A stretch of 64,000 bases of DNA, from assembly GCF_014202825.1 (NCBI RefSeq), contig NZ_JACHHP010000001.1, positions 372,001 to 436,000 on the forward strand, written 5' to 3'. This DNA comes from Chiayiivirga flava. Its GTDB lineage: Bacteria > Pseudomonadota > Gammaproteobacteria > Xanthomonadales > Xanthomonadaceae. This document shows positions 9,473-19,292 of the stretch, piece after piece. Numbering within the stretch: position 1 is the first letter of the stretch; every line of letters begins with the position of its first letter. The position numbers were made by a program, and so were the translations under genes. Below the pieces are notes generated by a model. The model ran no database searches. It was not told where the DNA came from and was given only the letters and a program-made list of their open reading frames with translations.

Positions 9473-12400
9473 ATGAACGCAGCGGGGCGGGAACGTGGGA
9501 GTGCGTCCGGGGCGTCGGCACGGCGCGCGCTGTCGTGGCCGGGGCGACTGCTGGCGGCCATCGCCCTGTTGGCGCTGTCGCAGGCGGCGCTGGCCGGGCT
9601 GACCGGCTGCTCGCTGGTCAACATCGGACCGGCGGCGTTCACGGGGTACCCCGGCACGGCCGTCACCTACACCTTCCGCGTCGTCGACGACGGCTCCGGC
9701 GCCTGCGGCTTCGCCTCGGGCAATGCGCAGATCACGTCCGACCCGGCCGCCAGCGCGGTGCTGATCGCGGGCGACAGCTGGACCGCCGACGTCGACGACA
9801 CCGTCGACATCACCGTCGAACTGACCCCGAACGCCGGCAGCGCGACCACGACGGTGGTCTGCGACACCTGCACCACCGGCGCGACGCTGCAGTACACCTC
9901 CACCACCGTCACCGCGCGCGACTGGACGCTCACCCGGCTGTCGCCGCCGGACGGCACCAATGCCGATGCCGGCGAAGCGGTACCGCTGCAACTGCGCGTG
10001 CAGGACCACGGCTTCGATGTCAACGAGCAGCTGGTGGTGTGGCAGATCGTCGGCAATCCGAACCAGTCGAGCTTCGTCGGCGCGGGCAGCCCGAACGACA
10101 CCACGGCCACGTTCACCGGCGGCGGCGGCGAAACCGAGGTCGAACTGCTGGTCGGCGCGCCCAACCCGGGACCGCAGACCATCGTGGTGCGCGCGTCGGT
10201 GGGCCTGGACGACCCGGCGACCGCCGCGTCGGTCGATTACGTGATCGTCGGCAACGACGTCTTCACCCTGGCCTCGGCCAACCCCGCGGCCGACAACCAG
10301 GCCGCCGCCGTCGGTGCGCCGCTGCCCGAGCCGTTCCGCGTGGTGGTGCATCGCAACGGCGTCGCCGACGGCAACGCCGGCACCGTGCTGTGGACCGTGT
10401 CGCCGCCCGGCGCCGTGGTGCTGAGCGCCACCAGCACGCCGGTCGACGGCGGCGGCGTGGCCACCGTCACCGGCACCGTGGGCAGCAGTCCCGGCACGTT
10501 CGCGATCACGGCCACCCATGCCGACGATCCCGGCAGCAGCATCACCTTCGTCGGCAACGCACTCGGCTACACGATCGACAAACCGGCGAGCGGCGCCGGC
10601 GACGGCCAGAGCGGGCCGCCGGGCACGCCGCTGCCCGATCCGCTGCGCGCCATCGTGACACTCGACGGCCAGCCTGGAAGCGGCATTTCCGTGACCTGGA
10701 GCGTGGCGAGCGGCGACGCTGTGCTCGCCGGGCCGAACCCGTCCCTGTCCGACAGCGTTGGTGCGGTGCAGATGCCGGTCACGCTTGGAACCGGCGGAAT
10801 CTCCGTCATTCGTTCATCGATCACCGACGAACCCGGCACGTTTACCGATTTTACCGTCACCGCGACGACCGCACCGGTGCTCGCGCTGGACAAGCCGGCG
10901 AGCGAATCGGGCGACAACCAGACCGCGCCGGTCAATACGCCGCTGCCGCTTCCACTCAAGGCGCTGGCCACCGACAACGGCGTTCCGGCGGCCAACGTCA
11001 CGGTGTCGTGGGTGGTGGACAGCGGCTCGGCGACGCTCAGCCACAGCGTCAAGCAGACCGGAGCCGACGGCATCGCCGGCATCACGGTCACCTTCGGTCC
11101 GACGCCCGGACCGGTCGCGATCCGCGCCACACGCGCCGACGACACCAGCGCAACCACCGTCTTCCACCTCACCGCCACGCCGGACGACACCGTGGTCTAC
11201 ACGCTGGCGAAACCGGCGGTCGGCTCCGGCGACGGCCAGACGGGCACGGTCGGCGAACCGCTCGCGCAGTCGCTCGTGGTGATCGCCGCCAACGACGGCC
11301 TGCCCGCGGCGGGCGTCACCGTGCAGTGGGCGGTGACCGGCGGCGAGGCCACGCTCGACGCCGCGCAGAGCGTCACAAATGCCGGCGGACGCGCCAGCAT
11401 CGGCCTCACCTTCGGCGACACGCCCGGCACCGTGACGGTCACCGCCACGCGCGCCGACGCGCCGCTCGCCACGTCCACCTTCGTGCTGACCGCCGACGAT
11501 GCCGTCGACGACGGCACCTATGCGCTGGACAAGCCCGCCGACTCGGGCGACGGCGCCAGCGCCGCGGCCGGCGAAAGCGTCACGCTGCGGGCGATCGTGC
11601 TGCGCAATCAGCTGCCGACCCCGTTCGAGCGCGTGGCCTGGGAGATTCGCTCCGGCGATGCACGCGCACGGCCGAGCCTCAACACCTCGGGCAGCGGCGG
11701 CATCGCCAGCACGCGCATCGAGCTCGGCGCGAACGTCGACGCACCGGTGGTGGTGCGCGCGTATCTCGTCGACCACCCCGGCAGCGCCGAGGCGATCTAC
11801 ACCATCAACGGCGGCGAAGGCGACGCACTCGCCATCGTCTCCGGCAATGGCCAGCAGGCGGCGCCCGGCACCGCGCTGGCGCCGCTCGTGGTGCGCTACA
11901 CGCAGGCCGGCATGCCGGTCGCCGATGCGCCGGTGACGTGGCAACTGCTCGACGGCGACGCCACCCTCGGCGCCAGCCCCACGCGCACCGACAGCGACGG
12001 CCGCAGCAGTCTTGCGGTCACCCTCGGCAGCACGCGCACGCCGGTGCGCATCCGTGCGAGCGCGGGCACGGCGAGCGTCGTGTTCGCGCTCGAGGTGAGC
12101 GATGGCGGACTCAGCCTGCGCGTGGTCAGCGGCAGCCTGCAGACCGGCCCGATCCAGACGACAGCCGATTTCCCGCTGCTGGTGGAAGTGCTCGACAGCG
12201 ACGGCGAACCGGTTGCCGGACAGCCGCTGCAATGGGAGATCGCCAGCGGCAAGGGCACGCTCGACAGCGAGGCCACCGTCACGGACGACGCCGGCCGCAG
12301 CCAGACGCGGCTCACCTTCGGCACGACACCGGGCCATGTGTTGGTCCTCGCCTATTTGCCGGGCCAGCGAGACGACGCGGTCGAATTCGACCTCACCGCG

Positions 12401-14281
12401 ATCTCGCCGGGCCTGCGCATCGTGTCCGGCGACGGTCAGAGCGGCGCGGCGGGCGAACCGCTGGCGGACGACTTCGTGGTCGAACTGGACCTGGGCGCCG
12501 CCAAGGCGCTCGGCGGCGTCACCGTCACGTGGAGCGTGCTCGACGGTGGCGGCAGCATCGCCCCGGTGACCGGCACCACCGACGGCGACGGCCGCACCAG
12601 TGCACGCCTCACACTGGGACCGGCCGCCGGAACGCATCGTGTCAGTGCAAGCATCGCCGGCGGTGCGTCCGTGCAGTTCGCGGCCACGGCGGCGGCTGCG
12701 GGCGCGGGCAGCATCGAGATCGTGTCCGGCAACGGCCAGGCGCTGCCGACACAGTCGCCGTCGGCGCCGCTGCTGGTGCTGGTGCGCGACGCCGCCGGCA
12801 ATCCGCTGCCCGGCGCCAGCGTCGCGTGGAGCGGCGACAACGCCGAGGTGGCGCAGGCAAGCAGCGTCACCGGCAACGACGGTCGCGCCAGCACCATCGC
12901 GCGCATCGTGTTGCCCGGCGCCGCCAGCGTGACGGCCAGCGTCGAAGGCAGCACGGTGTCCGTCACGTTCGCGATCAATGGCGGCGTCGGCAATATCGTC
13001 GGACTCACCGACCCGCAGGAGGACGTGGCCGACGCCATCGACGCGCTCTGCCCCGCCCTCGTCGGTCGCAGCGATCTGAATGCCGAACAGCTCGATCTGC
13101 GCGCGCGCTGCCTGGAGCTGGTCGACAACGCCGGCAGCGATCCCGGCGCGGTGCGCGACGCGCTCGAAGCGCTGCGGCAGGATGTCGCATTCGCCCAGTC
13201 CAACGCGGCCTACGCCGCCGTCGGCGCGCAGTTCGACAATCTCAAGGCGCGCATCGCGGCCTTGCGCAGCGGCAGCAGCGGCATGGACCTCGGCGGCCTC
13301 GCGTTCGCCACCAACAGCGGCGTGCTGCCGCTCTCGCTGCTGCCGGCGCAGGACGCGGAGAACGGCGGCGGAGACGAGGAGATCGGCGGCGATTTCAGCC
13401 GCTGGGGCTTCTTCGCCTCCGGCATCGTCGGCCGCGGCAGCCAGGACGGCGACGACGCCACGCCCGAATACGACTTCGACAGCCGCGGCCTCACTGCGGG
13501 CGTCGACTATCGCGTCAACGACCGCCTCGTGCTCGGCGCCTCGGCCGGCTGGAACAGGCAGGACACCGATCTCGCGCGCGGCCGCGGCCGCGTCGACACC
13601 ACCGGCTGGAGCGTCTCCGCCTACGGCACCTGGTACCGCGACAATGCCTGGTACGTGGACGGCGTGCTCACGTTCGGCAGCAGCGACTACGATCTCGAAC
13701 GTGCGATCCGCTACACCTTGCCCGCGGCGGACGGCGGCAGCACCGCGGTGGACCAGCGCGCCACCGCCGCCACCGGCGGCGATCAGACCTCGCTCGCGCT
13801 GTCGCTCGGACGCGATTTCCAGGCCGGCGCGTGGAGCATCGGGCCGTATCTGCGCGGCACGTACACCCGGGTCGATTTCGACGCCTACAGCGAACGCCTG
13901 CGCGGCGACCTGCCCGGCGCCGGACTCGGCCTGGCGGTGGATGCACGCGAGCTCGAATCGCAGACCGCCGTGCTTGGCGGCAAGGCGAGCCTGGCGATGA
14001 GCCGCGACTGGGGCATCCTCATGCCGCACGTGCAGCTCGAATGGGAGCACGAATTCCAGGACGACCCCGACAGCCTCGTCGCGCGCTTCCTGCACGATCC
14101 GACCGGCACGCCGATGGCCACGGTCGGCGAGGCCATCGACACCGACTACTACAACCTCGGTTTCGGACTCTCGGCGCTGTTCCCGGGCGGACGCTCGGCA
14201 TTCCTGTATTACGAACGCCTTGTCGGCGCCTCCGGGCAGTCGCAGGACACGGTGTCGCTCGGCGTGCGGTTCGAATTCTGA
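9473..14281 (+). CDS. Autotransporter with Ig-like (Big-1/invasin type) repeat passenger
   Basis: 1602 aa. An N-terminal signal peptide (hydrophobic core LLAAIALLALSQAALA, residues 26-41) is followed by about nine tandem immunoglobulin-like repeats of roughly 95-105 residues between 262 and 1176. Each begins with a SGDGQ/SGNGQ-like turn and contains VTWxVxxGxATL and a GxAxxxxTFGxxPG block, as in Big-1 domains. After a helical linker, residues 1305-1602 form a type Va autotransporter beta-barrel ending in Arg-Phe-Glu-Phe, the aromatic C-terminus recognised by BAM. It is probably a surface adhesin. Invasin and intimin carry similar repeats but with the barrel first; here the barrel is last. Start ATG 9473 (MNAAGRERG); an upstream in-frame ATG at 9347 would add a non-signal-like extension. 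Confidence 0.88.
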   Translation: MNAAGRERGSASGASARRALSWPGRLLAAIALLALSQAALAGLTGCSLVNIGPAAFTGYPGTAVTYTFRVVDDGSGACGFASGNAQITSDPAASAVLIAGDSWTADVDDTVDITVELTPNAGSATTTVVCDTCTTGATLQYTSTTVTARDWTLTRLSPPDGTNADAGEAVPLQLRVQDHGFDVNEQLVVWQIVGNPNQSSFVGAGSPNDTTATFTGGGGETEVELLVGAPNPGPQTIVVRASVGLDDPATAASVDYVIVGNDVFTLASANPAADNQAAAVGAPLPEPFRVVVHRNGVADGNAGTVLWTVSPPGAVVLSATSTPVDGGGVATVTGTVGSSPGTFAITATHADDPGSSITFVGNALGYTIDKPASGAGDGQSGPPGTPLPDPLRAIVTLDGQPGSGISVTWSVASGDAVLAGPNPSLSDSVGAVQMPVTLGTGGISVIRSSITDEPGTFTDFTVTATTAPVLALDKPASESGDNQTAPVNTPLPLPLKALATDNGVPAANVTVSWVVDSGSATLSHSVKQTGADGIAGITVTFGPTPGPVAIRATRADDTSATTVFHLTATPDDTVVYTLAKPAVGSGDGQTGTVGEPLAQSLVVIAANDGLPAAGVTVQWAVTGGEATLDAAQSVTNAGGRASIGLTFGDTPGTVTVTATRADAPLATSTFVLTADDAVDDGTYALDKPADSGDGASAAAGESVTLRAIVLRNQLPTPFERVAWEIRSGDARARPSLNTSGSGGIASTRIELGANVDAPVVVRAYLVDHPGSAEAIYTINGGEGDALAIVSGNGQQAAPGTALAPLVVRYTQAGMPVADAPVTWQLLDGDATLGASPTRTDSDGRSSLAVTLGSTRTPVRIRASAGTASVVFALEVSDGGLSLRVVSGSLQTGPIQTTADFPLLVEVLDSDGEPVAGQPLQWEIASGKGTLDSEATVTDDAGRSQTRLTFGTTPGHVLVLAYLPGQRDDAVEFDLTAISPGLRIVSGDGQSGAAGEPLADDFVVELDLGAAKALGGVTVTWSVLDGGGSIAPVTGTTDGDGRTSARLTLGPAAGTHRVSASIAGGASVQFAATAAAAGAGSIEIVSGNGQALPTQSPSAPLLVLVRDAAGNPLPGASVAWSGDNAEVAQASSVTGNDGRASTIARIVLPGAASVTASVEGSTVSVTFAINGGVGNIVGLTDPQEDVADAIDALCPALVGRSDLNAEQLDLRARCLELVDNAGSDPGAVRDALEALRQDVAFAQSNAAYAAVGAQFDNLKARIAALRSGSSGMDLGGLAFATNSGVLPLSLLPAQDAENGGGDEEIGGDFSRWGFFASGIVGRGSQDGDDATPEYDFDSRGLTAGVDYRVNDRLVLGASAGWNRQDTDLARGRGRVDTTGWSVSAYGTWYRDNAWYVDGVLTFGSSDYDLERAIRYTLPAADGGSTAVDQRATAATGGDQTSLALSLGRDFQAGAWSIGPYLRGTYTRVDFDAYSERLRGDLPGAGLGLAVDARELESQTAVLGGKASLAMSRDWGILMPHVQLEWEHEFQDDPDSLVARFLHDPTGTPMATVGEAIDTDYYNLGFGLSALFPGGRSAFLYYERLVGASGQSQDTVSLGVRFEF

Positions 14282-14316
14282 CCGGTGGTGCCGTCGCGCG
14301 CGTCGCGAGCGCGCCG

Positions 14317-17300
14317 TCACAACGCCGGGCGGCCGGACACCACGCGATTGAGCACCGAGCGCAACGCCAGCGGACGCAGCGGCTTGTGCAGCAGGGCGAG
14401 GCCGGCGGCAGCCACCGCGTCGCGCACCGCATCGCTGCGATCGGCGGTGATGACGATACCGGGACAGCGCAGCGCCAGCGCGTGGTACAGATCGACCCCG
14501 GTGTCGCCATCGTCGAGGTGATAATCGAGCAGGACCAGATCGACATCGCGCACCTCGCGCAGCGCGGCCGCGGTGTCGCCGGCGACGGCCACCTGCCAGC
14601 CCCAGCCCTGCAGCAGCTCGGCCATGGCACGCAGCACGGCGGCATCGTTGTCGACCACCAGGACACGCCCCACGCGTGCCGGCTCCGCCTCGGGTTCGGC
14701 CGGGGGCGCCTGCGGCAGTCCGGGCAACGCCCGCGGCACCTCCACCGCGAACACGCTGCCGCGGCCCGGCCAGCTGCGCAGCGTGAGCGGATGCGCGAGC
14801 AGGCGCGCGATGCGTTCGGCGATCGCAAGCCCCAGCCCCAGCCCCTGCCCGCGCGCCTCGTCGCCGCGGCGGAACTCGTCGAAGATCACGCGCCGCTCGC
14901 GCTCGTGGATGCCCGGACCGCTGTCCCACACTTCGATCGCGAGGCGCTCGCCGCGTCGCCGCACGCCGAACACGATGCGACCGCGTTCGGTGTAACGCAC
15001 CGCGTTGGACAGGAAGTTCAGCAGCACGCGTCGCAGCAGCTGCGGATCGCTGTGGGCCCACAATGCAGTCGGAATCGAATGCAGCGCGATTCCGCGTTCG
15101 GCCGCCAGCACGGAAAACTCCGCCGCGAGCGAATCGAGCATCTGCGCCAGCGGAAAGTCGCGCGGCTGCGCCTGCAGGCGACCGGCGTCGAGGCGCGACA
15201 TGTCGAGCAGGCCGCCGAGCAGCGCTTCGGTCGACGCGAGCGCGCCGCGGATGCTGTCGACCGAGCTGCGGTAGGTGTCGTGCTGCAGCCGCTCGTCGAG
15301 CGCATGCGTGAACAGCTGCGCGGCGTGCAGCGGCTGCAGCAGATCGTGGCTCACCGCGGCCAGGAACCGGCTCTTGGCCTGGTTGGCGCGCTCGGCCACG
15401 CGGCGCGCGTGATCGAGCTCGCGGGTGCGGTCGCCGACGCGTTGTTCGAGGGTTTCGTTCGCGCCCTTGAGATCGGCCTCGGCGCGGCGGAAATCGGTGA
15501 CGTCGGTGAACGTGGCGACGAAGCCGCCGCCCGGCATCGGATTGCCGCGGATCTCGACGATGGTGCCGTCGGGAAACCTGCGTTCGGACAGATGCGCGGT
15601 GCCTGCGCGCATGTGGCCCAGACGGCGCGCGGTGGCCTCGTCCACGCAGTGGCGCGCCTCGCCGGCGAAGCCGCGCGCCAGCGCCCAGCGCGCCAGATCC
15701 TGCACCGGCCGCCCGACCTGCAGCAGTTCGGCCGGATACCCGAACAGTTCGGCATACCGGCTGTTCCACGCGACCAGGCGCAGCTCGCGATCGACCACGC
15801 TGATGCCCTGGCTCATGTTCTCCAGTGCGGCCTCGAGCAGGCGCTGGTTGAAACGCGAGGCCTGCGACGCTTCGCCGACGATGTGCGCGACGGTGTCCAG
15901 ATCCGGCCCGACCTCGGTGCGCGCGGTGTCGATCAGCAGGCGCGCCGATGCGGCGCCGAGCACCGCCGCAAGATCGCGCTCGACCTGGTCCTGCAGACGC
16001 TGGTCGGCCACGGCGTCGGGCGAGGCCGCGGCGAAGATCTGCTCGACGCGTTCGCCGCGCAGAAAGCGTGCGGCAAGATCGCGCAGGCCCGCGACGTCGA
16101 TGTGTCCGGCCGGCTTGGCCGGCGGCGCGTGCGTGCGGCGCAGGCTCCACAGCCACGGCACCAGCGCACCGGCGACGAGGCTCAGCACCACCGCGCGCAT
16201 CAGCCGGCTCCAGCCGGACAGACCGAACATCGCATCCGGTGCCAGCCACGTCCAGCCGAACGGACCGGTGCGCAGCCACGCGGTATCGCTCCACAGCAAC
16301 GGCGCGAGCGCCGGCAACAGCAGCGTCCACAGCCACATCGCCACTGCGGCGCCGAGACCGAGCAGCACCGCCCGGGGTGGGGTCTGCGGCCGCCACAACG
16401 CAAAGCCGAGCGCCGGCGCGATGGTGGCCAGCGCAGAAAACGACACCGCGCCGATGTCGGCGAGTGCATCGCTGCCGGCGATCGCGCGGCTGTAGCCCCA
16501 TGCCAGCAACACCACGGCCAGGATGCCGATGCGCCGCTGCAGCAGCACCTCGCCGCGCCGGCTCGGTCCGCCCGGCTGCGCCCACGCGCCGCGCACGCGC
16601 AGCGGCGCGAGCCAGTGGTTGCCGATCATCAGGCTCAGCGACAGCGTGGCGAGGATCACCATGCCCGTCGCCGCGCTGAGCCCGCCGAGAAAGGCGAGCA
16701 GCGCGAGTCCGCCCTGCCCCTGCGACAACGGCAGCGCGAGCACGTACAGATCCGACGGTACGCCGAGTGGCGCGAGCTGCGACTGGCCCACGCGCGCCAG
16801 CGGCAGCAGCGGCAGCGCGATCAGCGCCATGTACAGCGGAAACAGCCAGCGCGCGGTGCGCAGATGTCGCTCCTCGCGCGCTTCCACCACGCCCACGTGG
16901 AACTGGTGCGGCAGCGTGAACATCGCCAGCACGCCGAGCACGATCAGCGCAGGAAATCCGTCGGCCCCGTCGGGCTGCGTCACCAGCGGCGGCGCCGGCC
17001 AGTGCGGCCCGAACACCACGAATGCGCCGAGCACCAGCATGGCCCCGAGCTTGAGCAGCGACTCCACCGCCATCGCCAGCACCAGGCCCGGATTGTGCTC
17101 GGCCGCTGCGCTGCGCGTACCGAACAGCATCGCGAACAGGGCCATCGCCAGCGCGATGTAGAGCGCGCTGTCCTGCCACGGCGACGGAGTCAGCTCGCCG
17201 CCACCGGTAAGCAAGCCGTAGCTCATCGCCACCGCCTTGAGCTGCAGCGCCACGTAGGGAATCAGCCCGAGCAGCGCGACCGCCGTGATCGCCGCGGCCA

Positions 17301-17640
17301 GCCACGAATTTCGGCCCAGCCGCGTGGCGATGAGATCGGCGATCGAGGTGCTGTTGTGCTCGCGCGCCATACGCACCAGCCGCAGCAGCACGCCGATGCC
17401 GAACAGGTACAGCAGCATCGTGCCGATGAACGTCGGCGGCAGCGGCCAGCCCGAGCGCGTGGCCTGCGTCACCGTGCCGTAGAACGTCCACGAGGTGCAG
17501 TACACCGCGAGCGACAGCGCGTAGACCGCGCCCCAGTGCTTCGCTAACCGCGCGCTGCGGCGCTCGCCCCACAACGCGGCGCCGAACAGCAGCCCGAGCC
17601 AGAGCAGGCCTGCGGCAACGACGACGGCGTCGCTCAGCAT
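14317..17640 (-). CDS. Sodium/solute-symporter-fused hybrid histidine kinase (CbrA/PutP type)
   Basis: 1107 aa. Residues 1 to about 570 carry some 13 hydrophobic segments of an SSS (PutP-like) transporter, e.g. YALSLAVYCTSWTFYG. A PAS domain follows (NMSQGISVVDRELRLVAWN), then a coiled coil, the H-box SHDLLQPLHA with His765, N and G boxes (FLSNAVRYTERG, GLGLGLAIAERIA) and a C-terminal receiver with Asp1039 in LLDYHLDDG. This is the architecture of the CbrA-like sensors that control carbon/nitrogen use or sense a transported substrate. No partner response regulator lies nearby. The gene converges with the autotransporter gene, 35 bases away. Start ATG 17640. Confidence 0.9.
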   Translation of the reverse strand: MLSDAVVVAAGLLWLGLLFGAALWGERRSARLAKHWGAVYALSLAVYCTSWTFYGTVTQATRSGWPLPPTFIGTMLLYLFGIGVLLRLVRMAREHNSTSIADLIATRLGRNSWLAAAITAVALLGLIPYVALQLKAVAMSYGLLTGGGELTPSPWQDSALYIALAMALFAMLFGTRSAAAEHNPGLVLAMAVESLLKLGAMLVLGAFVVFGPHWPAPPLVTQPDGADGFPALIVLGVLAMFTLPHQFHVGVVEAREERHLRTARWLFPLYMALIALPLLPLARVGQSQLAPLGVPSDLYVLALPLSQGQGGLALLAFLGGLSAATGMVILATLSLSLMIGNHWLAPLRVRGAWAQPGGPSRRGEVLLQRRIGILAVVLLAWGYSRAIAGSDALADIGAVSFSALATIAPALGFALWRPQTPPRAVLLGLGAAVAMWLWTLLLPALAPLLWSDTAWLRTGPFGWTWLAPDAMFGLSGWSRLMRAVVLSLVAGALVPWLWSLRRTHAPPAKPAGHIDVAGLRDLAARFLRGERVEQIFAAASPDAVADQRLQDQVERDLAAVLGAASARLLIDTARTEVGPDLDTVAHIVGEASQASRFNQRLLEAALENMSQGISVVDRELRLVAWNSRYAELFGYPAELLQVGRPVQDLARWALARGFAGEARHCVDEATARRLGHMRAGTAHLSERRFPDGTIVEIRGNPMPGGGFVATFTDVTDFRRAEADLKGANETLEQRVGDRTRELDHARRVAERANQAKSRFLAAVSHDLLQPLHAAQLFTHALDERLQHDTYRSSVDSIRGALASTEALLGGLLDMSRLDAGRLQAQPRDFPLAQMLDSLAAEFSVLAAERGIALHSIPTALWAHSDPQLLRRVLLNFLSNAVRYTERGRIVFGVRRRGERLAIEVWDSGPGIHERERRVIFDEFRRGDEARGQGLGLGLAIAERIARLLAHPLTLRSWPGRGSVFAVEVPRALPGLPQAPPAEPEAEPARVGRVLVVDNDAAVLRAMAELLQGWGWQVAVAGDTAAALREVRDVDLVLLDYHLDDGDTGVDLYHALALRCPGIVITADRSDAVRDAVAAAGLALLHKPLRPLALRSVLNRVVSGRPAL

Positions 17641-17752
17641 GCCGCTGCGTCCTGCCGGCCGTCCGTGCGGGCGACTCCGTTCCCGATTCCAACCGACGCG
17701 CCAACGCAGGCGTCCTCCTCCATTCGGACGAAGGCGCCCGCGCAGGCTTCTT

Positions 17753-17926
17753 CCTTCTCCCTGCGGGAGAAGGTGCCGAAGGCGGATGAGGGCGCCACGC
17801 GCGGAACTTCCGTATCGTTGCGTCGAGCAGCAAAGCCACGAGCCCGCATACCCCGGTGCGTCGGACACACCAGACGGGGCGCCCTCATCCGCCCTGCCGG
17901 GCACCTTCTCCCGACGGGAGAAGGAC
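17753..17926. repeat. Family 2 repeat, inverted pair 1
   Basis: Arms at 17753-17796 and 17878-17926, oriented head to head. Each holds a hairpin (CCTTCTCCC...GGGAGAAGG) joined to GTGCC and then to GGCGGATGAGGGCGCC or its complement. It lies in the gap between the kinase gene and the PHA-depolymerase-like gene, with about 80 bases between arms. Other pairs: 23941-24120, 40281-40472, 52594-52752. The rest of this 340-base gap shows no gene. Confidence 0.8.
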
Positions 17927-17980
17927 CGGTTCGATCAGCGTACGGGCCGGCATGCAGGCCCTCGGCTCGCACGAGGGCGC

Positions 17981-19012
17981 TCACAGGAGCCGTACGCCGA
18001 GCCGCGCCGCGGCGTTCGCCAGCCAGCGCAGCTGCAGGCCGTCGCGCGTGTCGTACTCGGCGCCGGAGTAACCCCACCAGTCCCAGCAGGCTTTCGGGTT
18101 CAGCGGCATGTAGGTGGCGCGTGTCTGCGGATACAGCACGACCAGATCGGCGACATCGGCCCAGCGGTTGAAGCCGCTCTCGCGCGCGAACAGATCGCCG
18201 ATCGAGCCGATGTCCTGCTCGCAACCTTGGAAGGCGATCAGCAGTCCGCAGCGCCCGGGCTCGCCACACTGCGACGGGATGTAGACAAGGCCCGTGTCGG
18301 CGAGAAATGCGTCGGCGCCGCCGGGCAGGAACGCGTTCTGGTCGAACGGTGTGGGCGCGCCGCGCGCCTGGTCCGGAGCGGCGACAGGCGGCGTTACGAA
18401 CAAGGCCGCGACGATGTCGCCGGCCAGATCCAGCCCGCAGCGTCCGATGTACGGCGCCGCCGTCGTGCCGCAGTCGCCGCCGGCATCGCGCGTGGGCCAC
18501 ACGTGGGCGAAGCTGCCTTCGACAAAGGCCAGCGTCATTGCCGGCGAAAACGACTGTCCCGCCGCGTGCTCCAGGGCCGGATACAGATCATGCGCCGCAC
18601 GCGTGACAGCCGCCGCGACCAGCGCATCGGACGCGCCGCGCGTCACGAGCACGCGGTCGCCGGCAAGCCCCTCCAACGGCGCGATGCGGCCGGCATCGGC
18701 CAGCGCGCGCGCACGTGCGGCGAGTGCCGGCGCGCTCGGACCCTGCGGCGCACCCTTGATGCAGCGCGAGAGTGCGAAATCGAGCGAATTCTCGGCGCAA
18801 CCGGCCGGACTCCCGGCCACCAGCGCGGCACCACCGATCCGGTCCGAGTACGCCAGGTGCACCTGCTGCGCCATCGTCGCGCCGGACGAGATGCCCGCGA
18901 CGGCGACACGCGTCGGATCGAGCGTCAGCGCCTGCAGCGGCGGCGCCGCGTCATCGCCGCAACCGGCCAGAAGCAGCACCGCCAGCATCGTCGACCATCC
19001 CGCAGTGCGCAT
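17981..19012 (-). CDS. Polyhydroxybutyrate depolymerase-like lipoprotein (catalytic domain type 2)
   Basis: 343 aa. The N-terminus is a lipoprotein signal (LAVLLLAGCG), so the protein is likely membrane anchored or surface exposed. The lipase box is VAGISSGATMAQQ (GxSxG nucleophile). The C-terminal stretch DLFARESGFNRWADVADLVVLYPQ and NPKACWDWWGYSG is characteristic of type 2 catalytic domain short-chain-length PHA depolymerases. The usual AFHGC oxyanion segment reads AFQGC, a His to Gln change that may affect activity. Neighbours are a TonB receptor and a GntP-type permease, which fits breakdown and uptake of hydroxybutyrate oligomers. Start ATG 19012. Confidence 0.8.
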   Translation of the reverse strand: MRTAGWSTMLAVLLLAGCGDDAAPPLQALTLDPTRVAVAGISSGATMAQQVHLAYSDRIGGAALVAGSPAGCAENSLDFALSRCIKGAPQGPSAPALAARARALADAGRIAPLEGLAGDRVLVTRGASDALVAAAVTRAAHDLYPALEHAAGQSFSPAMTLAFVEGSFAHVWPTRDAGGDCGTTAAPYIGRCGLDLAGDIVAALFVTPPVAAPDQARGAPTPFDQNAFLPGGADAFLADTGLVYIPSQCGEPGRCGLLIAFQGCEQDIGSIGDLFARESGFNRWADVADLVVLYPQTRATYMPLNPKACWDWWGYSGAEYDTRDGLQLRWLANAAARLGVRLL

Positions 19013-19240
19013 TCCGTTCCCTCTCGTGCCATCACCGCGACGCGCAAGGTCGCGCCTGCTCGTGTGGTTGATCCCGCCGAACGCTCGTCCCGCGCGCACC
19101 GGCTACATTGCCACCGACACGCTCCCCTCACCAGCCCGTGCCGCACGACCCGCACAGCCAGGCTCGTGAAGCGGCGATGGATCGGTTCCAGTGCTTCGAG
19201 GCGCGACCGCACCCGCACGGGGATGGCCGGCAACGTCGTC

Positions 19241-19269
19241 AAAAAAACGGGCCGCTCGCGCGGCCCGTG
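19241..19269 (-). terminator. Rho-independent terminator of the TonB receptor gene
   Basis: Read on the minus strand: ACGGGCCGC, loop GCGA, GCGGCCCGT, then a run of seven T (19241-19247). A strong GC stem with T-tract placed just 24 bases after the receptor stop codon. Confidence 0.85.
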
Positions 19270-19292
19270 CAAGTGCAGCAGACGTCGGACAC

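Noticed and set aside
14282-14316. Possible bidirectional terminator GCGCGCG...CGCGAGCGCGC
   Set aside because: GC-rich with weak stem register and no T-tract on either strand.
8869-17547. A very long plus-strand open frame of 2892 codons
   Set aside because: It is a high-GC shadow, Arg/His/Ala-rich with no domain; the real genes are the autotransporter in another frame and the kinase on the other strand.
10814-17839. A 2341-codon minus-strand open frame
   Set aside because: Low-complexity Arg/Ala/Gly composition without motifs, antisense to the autotransporter and out of frame with the kinase.
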